Source: JACVRW01 sp963811055 (lineage in GTDB: Bacteria; Actinomycetota; Thermoleophilia; Solirubrobacterales; Thermoleophilaceae). Taken from it: a DNA stretch of 64,000 bases. The DNA is taken from contig CAWEPQ010000020.1 in assembly GCA_963811055.1 (NCBI GenBank), forward strand, positions 372,001 through 436,000. Direction: 5' to 3'. Of this stretch, positions 55,441-64,000 are shown piece by piece; positions within the stretch are counted from its first letter, which is position 1, and the number at the start of each line of letters is the position of its first letter. A program made the position numbers and the translations under genes. Below the pieces are notes generated by a model. The model was not told the origin of the DNA, did not search any database, and was given only the letters and a program-made list of their open reading frames with translations.

Positions 55441-56280
55441 ATGGACCTAGCCCAGCATGCCGCAGTTCTCTGGCGCTTTCGCGCCGTCGTCGCCGGCGGC
55501 CTGGTGCTCGGCACCCTGCTCGCCATCCTGGCGGCCTACCAGCTTCCCTCGCTGTCCCCGCGCGGATCCGAGACCTGGACCAGCGAGTCCTCGCTCCTCG
55601 TCACGCAGTCGGGCTTCCCCGAGGGCCGTACCCTGGCCGGCGTGCCGGAGACCGGCGGTGAGGTGGGCGGCGCCGGGGGCAACGACGGCGGCTCGTTCGC
55701 CGATCCCAACCGTCTTTCGGCCCTCGCCAGCCTGTACGCGCAGCTCGCCACCGGCGACCGCGTCCGGAGCCGGCTGCCCGGCAGCCCCAAGCCCGCGCAG
55801 ATCCAGGCGCTGGCCGTGGAGGGCAACGCCAGCACGCAGCTGCCGGTGATCAAGCTGACCACCACGGCGGGCAGCGGCCCGGCCGCCCGCGACCTCAACC
55901 AGCACACCGTGAAGGCCCTCCAGAACGTGCTCACCACCGAGCAGTCGAGGAACGCCATCCCCGCCGAGCAGCGGATCCACATCGACAAGATCAACGCTCC
56001 GGCGGCGCCGGTGATGACGTCGGGCCGCTCGCACACCGCTTCGATCCTGGCCTTCCTGCTCTGCGCCCTCGGCGCCGTGGCGCTGGCGCACCTGCTGGCG
56101 GCGCTGCGCGACGGGCGCGAGGAGACTCAGGCGCTCGACGGAGTGGTGGTGCCCTGGACCGTGGCCGAGAACGGCGCGCGGATCGACCAGGATCCTGTGG
56201 AGGCACAGGAGCCGATGGCCGCCCACGTGCCCGAGCCGGCACGTACCAGCTGGCTCTCCAGTAGGTACAGGGCGCGGTGA
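55441..56280 (+). CDS. Wzz-like chain-length or polysaccharide-export membrane protein
   Basis: 279 residues from ATG 55441. One N-terminal helix (AVVAGGLVLGTLLAILAAYQL, about 16-36) and one C-terminal helix (ASILAFLLCALGAVALAHLLAALRDG, about 202-227) flank an extracellular domain containing a Gly/Glu-rich segment and SALASLYAQLATGDRVRSRL and LPVIKLTTTAGSGPAARDLNQHTVKALQNVL. This is the topology of Wzz/Wzc N-domains, though the P-x-x-P motif is weak. No tyrosine-kinase domain is attached or adjacent. It is likely to set chain length together with the Wzy-like protein downstream, whose start overlaps it by 4 bp. Confidence 0.75.
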   Translation: MDLAQHAAVLWRFRAVVAGGLVLGTLLAILAAYQLPSLSPRGSETWTSESSLLVTQSGFPEGRTLAGVPETGGEVGGAGGNDGGSFADPNRLSALASLYAQLATGDRVRSRLPGSPKPAQIQALAVEGNASTQLPVIKLTTTAGSGPAARDLNQHTVKALQNVLTTEQSRNAIPAEQRIHIDKINAPAAPVMTSGRSHTASILAFLLCALGAVALAHLLAALRDGREETQALDGVVVPWTVAENGARIDQDPVEAQEPMAAHVPEPARTSWLSSRYRAR

Positions 56281-57782
56281 CCACTCGGGCAGCCGTCCTC
56301 CCCGGTGCGGGGCGGGCGGGTACTGCGCGAGGAGCTGGAAGGTCGGAGCGGGGCCTCTGGATCGCCGTGGGCATCGGCGTGCTGGTGGTGCTGGCCGCCG
56401 CCGTCCTGCGCGTTCAGGCCAACCCGATCCTGGCGGCCGTGGTGCTGCCGCTGGCGCTGGTGGCCTACCAGCGCACGCTGCTCGCCTGGCAGACGCTGCT
56501 CGGACTGATCCTCCTCGTCATCCTCTTCATCCCGATCCGCCGCTACACGGTGGGTGGGGGGCTCCCGGTGGAGCTCGAGCCCTACCGGCTGCTGCTCGGC
56601 GTCGTCCTCGTCTGCTGGCTCTTCGCGGTGTGCGCCGACCCCGCAGTGCGCTGGCGCAGCTCCGGCCTCGAGGCGCCGATCCTCGTGGTGATCGCGGCCA
56701 TCCTCGGATCGCTCGCGTTCAACGTCTCACGGGTGAACGGGGTGGGCGAGGTTGTGGTCAAGCAGGTCACCTTCTTCCTCACCTTCTTCCTGATCGTCTA
56801 CTTCGTGGCCAGCATCGTGGCCCGAGGGCCGAAGCTCGAGCGGATGCTGCAGCTGCTCGCCGGCGGCGGGACTCTGCTGGCCGCGCTGTCGCTGATCGAG
56901 TGGCGTACCGGCACGAACTTCTTCAACGGGCTGGACAGCGTCATCCCGTTCCTGCACTACGTGGACTTCGGCTCGCACATCGCGCGCGGCACGGGCTTCC
57001 GCGCGCTCGGCTCCGCCCAGCACCCGATCGCCCTCGGGGCCGCGCTGGTGATGCTGATCCCGCTCACGGTCTACCTCTACCAGCGCTACCAGCACATCGG
57101 CTGGCTCGTCTGCGGCGGGGTGATCACGCTCGGCGCGTTCGCCTCGGGGTCGCGCACGGCCGCGATCATGCTGGTGGTCCTGCTGGTCACCTACGTCTGG
57201 ATCAAGCGCCAGGAGACCATGCGTCTGCTCCCGATGCTCATCCCGCTGGTGATCGTGATCCAGGTGGTGATGCCGGGCACGCTCGGGACCTTCCGGGCGA
57301 TCCTCCAGCCGAGCTACCTGATCCGGGAGCAGTCCCAGGAGGCGGGCGCCGGCAGTGGCCGGATCGCGGACCTCGGACCCAGCCTGAGCGAGTGGTCGCG
57401 CGAGCCGTTCCTGGGGCAGGGCTTCGGAACCCGGGTGGTCACCACGGAGCTCGGTCCGGGCGACGTGGGCGCCGGCGGCGACGTGGTGGCGTCGGACGTG
57501 CAGATCCTCGACAACCAGTGGCTGACCACGCTGCTCGAGATCGGCGCCGTGGGCGTGCTCGGGCTGCTCTGGCTCTTCTGCCGCGCCATCCGCAGGCTTG
57601 CGCGGAAGGCCCGCTCGGATCCGAGCCCGGAGGGCTGGCTGGCCACCGCTCTCGCGGCGGCGCTGGCGGCCTTCGCCGTCGGAATGCTCACCTTCGACGC
57701 GTTCGCGTTCATCCAGGTGACGTTCCTGGCCTTCGTGATGCTCGGCTTCAGCGTGGTCGTGACGAGGGACTCGGAGACTTGA
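56277..57782 (+). CDS. O-antigen polymerase/ligase-like membrane protein (Wzy/WaaL type)
   Basis: 501 residues from GTG 56277 (GTGA overlap). About 11-12 hydrophobic segments and one large extracellular loop (about 350-420, GSGRIADLGPSLSEWSREPFLGQGFGTRVV) before the last helices are typical of the O-antigen ligase/polymerase family (Wzy_C). GFRALGSAQHPIALGAALVMLIPL and GAFASGSRTAAIMLVVLLVTYVW are conserved-looking stretches. It would polymerise or ligate lipid-linked units outside the membrane. The stop overlaps the TTG start of the next gene. Confidence 0.88.
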   Translation: MTTRAAVLPGAGRAGTARGAGRSERGLWIAVGIGVLVVLAAAVLRVQANPILAAVVLPLALVAYQRTLLAWQTLLGLILLVILFIPIRRYTVGGGLPVELEPYRLLLGVVLVCWLFAVCADPAVRWRSSGLEAPILVVIAAILGSLAFNVSRVNGVGEVVVKQVTFFLTFFLIVYFVASIVARGPKLERMLQLLAGGGTLLAALSLIEWRTGTNFFNGLDSVIPFLHYVDFGSHIARGTGFRALGSAQHPIALGAALVMLIPLTVYLYQRYQHIGWLVCGGVITLGAFASGSRTAAIMLVVLLVTYVWIKRQETMRLLPMLIPLVIVIQVVMPGTLGTFRAILQPSYLIREQSQEAGAGSGRIADLGPSLSEWSREPFLGQGFGTRVVTTELGPGDVGAGGDVVASDVQILDNQWLTTLLEIGAVGVLGLLWLFCRAIRRLARKARSDPSPEGWLATALAAALAAFAVGMLTFDAFAFIQVTFLAFVMLGFSVVVTRDSET

Positions 57783-58908
57783 CCGAGCCGGCTCGGATCA
57801 GGCGCATCGGGGTGGCGTTCCCGGGCGATCCGAGCCAGCCGGCCACCTGGTCCGGCACCCCCGCGGGCGTCATGCGCGGGTTGCGCGGGGCCGGAGTCGA
57901 GCCGGTGCCGATCCGCGTGGAGCCTTCAGCCGTCCTGCGCTCGGTCGCCTTCAACGCCCTGGCTGCCGCCTACACGCGGCCGCGTGGCGGCATCCGCTCC
58001 ACGGTCCAGAAGAGCCGCGCGGCTGCCTGGGCGTCACCCGAGCTCGCCGCCGTGAACACGTGGGCGGCGCCGAAGCGCCTGCGGCAGGCCGGCAGGCTCG
58101 ACGCCATCGTGCAGATCGGGACCGGCTACACGCTTGCCACCGACGCGCCGATCGCGACGTTCGAGGACATGACCGTCGCTCAGACGAAGGGACACGCCTA
58201 TCTGGGATGGGAGGACCTGTCCGATACCGCCTTCGCGTCGCGGATGGCCCGCCAGCGGCGGGCATACGAGCAGGCGGTGGCGTGCTGCCTCACCACTCCA
58301 TGGGCCGCCGAGTCGGTGATCCGCGACTACGGGATCAAGCCCGCCAAGGTGCACGTGGTGGGGATCGGGTGCAATCACGCCGCCGCCGGCGAGCGCGACT
58401 GGACGCGCCCGCGCTTTCTCTTCGTCGGTATGGACTGGGCGCGCAAGAACGGGGCCGGCGTGCTCAGGGCCTTCGGGCGGCTGCGCGAGGAGGTTCCCGC
58501 CGCGCTGCTCGACGTGGTGGGCCGCCATCCGCGGCTCGACCAGCCGGGCGTGACGGGGCACGGGGTGCTCCACCTGAACGTGGCCGAGCAGCGGGACCGC
58601 CTCGACCACCTGTTCGGTTCCGCCACCTGCTTCGTGATGCCCTCGCACTCCGAGGCCAGCGCCATCACCTATGTCGAGGCCGTGGCGGCGGGGGTGCCGA
58701 GCATCGGAACCACCTCGGGAGGGTCGGGCTACCTGATCGGCCCGGGGGGCCTCGTGGTGGACCCACGCGACGACGATTCGCTTCTCGAGGCGATGCGCCG
58801 TCTCACGGATCCGGCCACGGCCGCCCGGCTGGGAGCGGCCGCCAAGCGGCGCTCCGAGGAGTTCACCTGGACCGCCGTGGCCCAGCGGCTGATGCGCGCG
58901 CTCGAGAC

Positions 58909-58912
<4 letters not shown>
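57779..58912 (+). CDS. Family-4 type glycosyltransferase (GT-B fold)
   Basis: 377 residues from TTG 57779, overlapping the polymerase stop by 4 bp (TTGA); the open frame upstream is a shadow of the polymerase gene. N-terminal domain: IRRIGVAFPGDPSQPATWSGTPAGVMRGL. C-terminal donor domain: PRFLFVGMDWARKNGAGVLRAFGRL, CFVMPSHSEASAITYVEAVAAGVPSIGTTSGGSGYLIGPGGLVVDPRDDDSLLEAM, with the E-x7-E pattern. Sugar specificity unknown. Its TAG stop is shared as CTAG with the convergent UvrA remnant. Confidence 0.9.
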
Positions 58913-61119
<2,207 letters not shown>

Positions 61120-61131
61120 CGCCGCCGGAGT

Positions 61132-62013
61132 CTAGGAGCCGCTGAGAACGGCGCGGAGCGCGGCGAGGTGACCGCGTCGCGAGGCGGGGTGGGGGAGGGC
61201 CGCCACCGCGTGGGTGGCCTCTCCGAGTGCCACACCGGCGGCCTGGATGCGCGCCCCCGCCGGGCTCATGTGCTTGCGCGCGTAGGTCACGCGGGCGCGG
61301 GCGGCGATCGCCTGGGTGTCGCCGGACTCCGATGATGCGCCGCCCACGTGGTGCACCACCGCCGTGGGCTCGAAGCGCACAGCGCGGCCCGCGTCCCAGA
61401 GGCGGCGGCAGAGGTCGGTGTCCTCGCAGTAGAGGAAGAAGCCCTCGTCGAACCCCCCGATCGCCTCGAACGCGTCGCGGCGGACGAGCATGCAGGCGCC
61501 GGACACCCACTCCGGCGTGCCGGGGCGGTCGTACTCGGCCGGGTCCCTGACGAGCTCATCGGTCCAGCGCGCACGCGGCCAGAGGCGGTGGAGGAAGAGG
61601 GCCTGCGCGAACGTGGAGCGCTGCCGCGGAAAGCGGCGCAGGCTCCACGCCAGCCCGCCGTCGTCGCCGAGGATCCGCGGGCCGGCCAGCGCGGCGCCGG
61701 GGTCCTCGCCGAGCGCCGCCCGCAGCGCCGCGATCGCGCCGGCGTCGATGCGGGCGTCGGGGTTGAGGAAGAGGAGGAAGGGAGCGTTCCCCCGCGCGGC
61801 CCCCAGGTTGCAGCCGTACGAGAACCCGCCGTTGTGCGGCGAGCGCACGAGGTCCGCGTCGAGGCCCGCGACGGCCCCGGCCGTGTCGTCGGGCGAGGCG
61901 TTGTCCACGACCGTCACGCTCACGTCGGACATTGCCGCCAGCGGCTCCACGCAGCCCCGCAGCGTCGCGGCGCTCCGGTAGGCCACGATGACCGCGTCGA
62001 GGGTGGCCGCCAC
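61132..62013 (-). CDS. Family-2 glycosyltransferase, rhamnosyltransferase-like
   Basis: 293 residues from GTG 62013. DAVIVAYRSAATLRGCVEPL, VTVVDNASPDDTAGAVAGL, NGGFSYGCNLGAARGNAPFLLFLNPDARIDAGAI (NPD metal site), PEWVSGACMLVRRDAFEAIGGFDEGFFLYCEDTDLCRRLWDAG are the classical pattern of rhamnosyl- and mycolyl-arabinogalactan-type transferases. It lies upstream of the UvrA remnant on the same strand, 12 nt between genes, and is divergent from the membrane protein at 62099. Confidence 0.92.
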   Translation of the reverse strand: MAATLDAVIVAYRSAATLRGCVEPLAAMSDVSVTVVDNASPDDTAGAVAGLDADLVRSPHNGGFSYGCNLGAARGNAPFLLFLNPDARIDAGAIAALRAALGEDPGAALAGPRILGDDGGLAWSLRRFPRQRSTFAQALFLHRLWPRARWTDELVRDPAEYDRPGTPEWVSGACMLVRRDAFEAIGGFDEGFFLYCEDTDLCRRLWDAGRAVRFEPTAVVHHVGGASSESGDTQAIAARARVTYARKHMSPAGARIQAAGVALGEATHAVAALPHPASRRGHLAALRAVLSGS

Positions 62014-62098
62014 GCCTCGAAACTAGCCCACGCCCCGGACTCCCAGGCTAGCCTTCCGGGGGGTTGCAGCCCGGGCTCCCACCGCGAAGATCGGGTAT

Positions 62099-63238
62099 AT
62101 GCGCAAGGTTGCGTTGACGCTACTCGTCGCGACGGCGCTGGCCGCTGCCGCGCTGCTCTCGATGGCCGACACGCTCGGCGATCCCGTGACGTGGACGCCC
62201 GACGGGCTCTTCTACCAGGCGCGCTCGCTCGAGCTGCGCGGGGTGGACGAGGACACGGCGCTCAAGCGGACATTCGAGGCCCCGCTGGGAGCGGAGCTGC
62301 GCAGCCGCGATCCAGAGCGCTCCGGCGATCCCGACTGGGTCCGCTACAACGCCCAGTTCTACGCCCGCAGGATCGCTCTTCCGGCCGCGGCCGCGGCCCT
62401 GGACCCGGTGGCGGGCGACCGTGCGCTGCTCGACCTGACGGTCGCGGGCTACGTGGCTGCGGTACTCGCGATCTTCGGGCTCCTGCTGGTCCGCTTCCGG
62501 CTGCCGATAGCGGCCGCGGTGGCGTTCGCCACCGTCCTACTCCCGGCGCTCGCGGACCATTCGAGCTATCCGCTCACCGACAGCTGGGGGTTGGCCCTCG
62601 AAACCCTGGCCCTGGCTTCAGGGATCCTCGCGATTCAGCGTGGACCACGCTGGCTGATCCCCTGGGCGGTGTCGATCTTCGTGCTTTCGATGACTCGCGA
62701 CAGCGCCTTCATCCTGATCGCCGCCGCGGCATGGCTAACCCTCACGTTGAGGTCGAGAATAGCCTGGCAGCTGGTCGGCACGGCGGTCGCCGCGACGCTC
62801 CCCGTGACCCTCCTGTTCGCGATGCCGATCCGCGACCTCATGGCGATGATGCTCAACAACTTCCAGCCTGCCGCGGACCCCTCGTGGGGCTTCGTGGCAG
62901 AGCGCTACCCGGGCGCCTTCGTGGACCTGCTCCAGGCCGACGGCGGCTTCGTGCGGGACGGCGCCTGGTACTCCGCCACATACCTGGTCGGGGGCCTGGT
63001 TCTGCTGTTCCTGCTGGGCCGCGGCGGCCCCGTGAACAGCTTCCTCAAGGCGGCAGCCGTGGCGGGGGCGCTCTCGGTGCTCGTGATCCCCATCTTCAGC
63101 GCCTTCAGGCTCGAGCTCGTCTGCGTGCCGATGGCCGCTTTCGGCCTCGGCCTGGCGGCCGAGCGGGTGGCCGCTCGTGCGTCCACGCTCTCGTGGGGCC
63201 GGATGCCGGCTCCGCTGCCCGGTCGCTCGCGTACCTAG
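62099..63238 (+). CDS. Polytopic membrane protein, possibly GT-C-like
   Basis: 379 residues from ATG 62099. An N-terminal hydrophobic helix (LTLLVATALAAAALLSM) is followed by an extracellular loop with acidic residues (DPVTWTPDGLFYQARSLELRG, DPDWVRYNAQFYARR) and then about eight hydrophobic segments (VAGYVAAVLAIFGLLLV, IAAAVAFATVLLPALA, WAVSIFVLSMTRDSAFILIAAAAWLTL, and more). The first-loop acids and overall topology resemble GT-C polyprenyl-phosphate-dependent transferases, but no motif is decisive. The cluster context supports a role in glycan assembly. Confidence 0.65.
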   Translation: MRKVALTLLVATALAAAALLSMADTLGDPVTWTPDGLFYQARSLELRGVDEDTALKRTFEAPLGAELRSRDPERSGDPDWVRYNAQFYARRIALPAAAAALDPVAGDRALLDLTVAGYVAAVLAIFGLLLVRFRLPIAAAVAFATVLLPALADHSSYPLTDSWGLALETLALASGILAIQRGPRWLIPWAVSIFVLSMTRDSAFILIAAAAWLTLTLRSRIAWQLVGTAVAATLPVTLLFAMPIRDLMAMMLNNFQPAADPSWGFVAERYPGAFVDLLQADGGFVRDGAWYSATYLVGGLVLLFLLGRGGPVNSFLKAAAVAGALSVLVIPIFSAFRLELVCVPMAAFGLGLAAERVAARASTLSWGRMPAPLPGRSRT

Positions 63239-63327
63239 CCGAAGGTCCTGCCCGGCGCCCGCCGAAGGCCTGAATTAGTCCAAATTGCGAGCGCGCGGAG
63301 GGCACCTCGCTTAGCGTCGGAAGTGTG

Positions 63328-64000
63328 ATGCGTGCCTTCCGCCCGCTGCTCGTTGCTGCTGCCATGGCCCTCGCCTTGGCGCTTCCGGGTGTTGCTCGCG
63401 CGCAGGCCCCCGCGTGTCCGTGCACCGTGTTCGGACCCACCGACGCGCCCCTCGGCGACGCCCTCCAGGACAGCGCGGTCGAGGTCGGCATGAAGTTCCG
63501 CTCCGACGAGGACGGGTTCATCACGGCGCTGCGCTTCTACAAGCAGCCGAACAACGTCGGCACGCACGTGGGTCACCTGTGGACGAGCACCGGACAGCAG
63601 CTCGCCGAGATCCAGTTCACGGGGGAGACGGCATCCGGGTGGCAGCAGGCCGCGCTGCCCGTGCCCGTCCAGATCAGCAAGGACACCACCTACATCACCT
63701 CGTACCACTCGAGCCAGGGACAGTTCGGGTTCAACCCCGGCTACTTCTCCGCGGGTGTCGACCGGGCGCCGATGCACGCGCCCTCCGACGCCCTCGCCGG
63801 CGGCAACGGCGTGTACCGCTACGGGCCGAGCGGCTTCCCGGACTCCACGTTCAACGCCACGAACTACTGGGTGGACGCAGTGCTCGACCGGCTGCCCCCC
63901 GTGGACTCGCGGGCGCCGCTCGTCAGCTCCGTCTCGCCTGCTGCCGGCGCCACCGGCGTCCCGGGCGGCACTCAGGTCACCGCCACCTTCGACGAGCCGC
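63328..64000 (+). CDS. Exported DUF4082-like protein with Ig-like domain, 3' end outside window
   Basis: Open from ATG 63328 (a GTG lies directly before it) to the right edge without a stop, 224 residues visible. Signal peptide: LLVAAAMALALALPGVARA (about 7-25). The mature part begins APACPCTVFG and contains VEVGMKFRSDEDGFITALRFYKQPNNVGTHVGHLW, GWQQAALPVPVQISKDTTYITSYHSSQGQF and YWVDAVLD, which is the DUF4082 pattern seen in exported carbohydrate-related proteins. After residue about 195, APLVSSVSPAAGATGVPGGTQVTATFDEP starts a bacterial Ig-like domain. Probably a large surface protein. Confidence 0.85.
   Translation, partial: MRAFRPLLVAAAMALALALPGVARAQAPACPCTVFGPTDAPLGDALQDSAVEVGMKFRSDEDGFITALRFYKQPNNVGTHVGHLWTSTGQQLAEIQFTGETASGWQQAALPVPVQISKDTTYITSYHSSQGQFGFNPGYFSAGVDRAPMHAPSDALAGGNGVYRYGPSGFPDSTFNATNYWVDAVLDRLPPVDSRAPLVSSVSPAAGATGVPGGTQVTATFDEP

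Overview
The window is about 70 % GC, uses GTG and TTG starts freely, and packs genes with many 4-bp stop/start overlaps. The gene order yebC-ruvC-ruvA-ruvB-...-secDF-recJ-relA, an F420-type LLM oxidoreductase, pdxS-pdxT, and a secreted decapeptide-repeat protein of a type common in Solirubrobacterales all suggest a high-GC Actinomycetota chromosome, probably Thermoleophilia. That placement is inference from gene content. No rRNA, tRNA, CRISPR array, insertion sequence or prophage was recognised.

Layout. 1-7.6 kb: a minus-strand operon for a secreted protein, a Tat-exported small subunit and a GMC oxidoreductase (truncated at the left edge), then small membrane and zinc-ribbon proteins, a beta-propeller-like lipoprotein, a BioF2-type acetyltransferase, an unknown lipoprotein and a divergent CDP-glucose-type cytidylyltransferase. 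7.6-16 kb: an RpiR/MurR regulator, two tandem paralogous exported alpha/beta-hydrolase-like proteins, the PLP synthase pair pdxS-pdxT, an M29 aminopeptidase and a convergent OsmC peroxidase. 16-29 kb: a housekeeping block with yebC, ruvCAB, a zinc-ribbon/PAS protein where yajC is usual, a fused secDF, a family-2 glycosyltransferase, recJ and the (p)ppGpp enzyme. 29-37.5 kb: NTF2-like and decapeptide-repeat proteins, DNA polymerase IV, a lipid kinase, a large MalT/LuxR-type regulator, a small internally duplicated protein and an ECF sigma factor.

37.5-64 kb is a surface-polysaccharide region. It holds a degenerate sugar-nucleotidyltransferase-like protein, a LuxR regulator translationally coupled to an initiating sugar-phosphate transferase, several glycosyltransferases, a UDP-galactopyranose-mutase-like flavoprotein, an NDP-sugar epimerase, UDP-GlcNAc 2-epimerase, a Wzx-type flippase, an AsnB-type amidotransferase, an FkbM methyltransferase, a Wzz-like protein, a Wzy-like polymerase/ligase and exported beta-helix and DUF4082-like proteins. 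Together these would make, decorate, flip and polymerise a cell-surface glycan from lipid-linked units.

Two things stand out. First, between 45 and 61 kb five genes are broken by single extra bases, and one of them, a UvrA homologue, also seems to have lost its first Walker A loop and one zinc module. Nothing comparable appears in the first 44 kb. Second, several gene-free stretches carry long perfect inverted repeats, including a series of three hairpins at 44.43-44.58 kb with related feet, a nested hairpin at 15.42 kb and a plus-strand terminator lying between two minus-strand genes at 37.40 kb.
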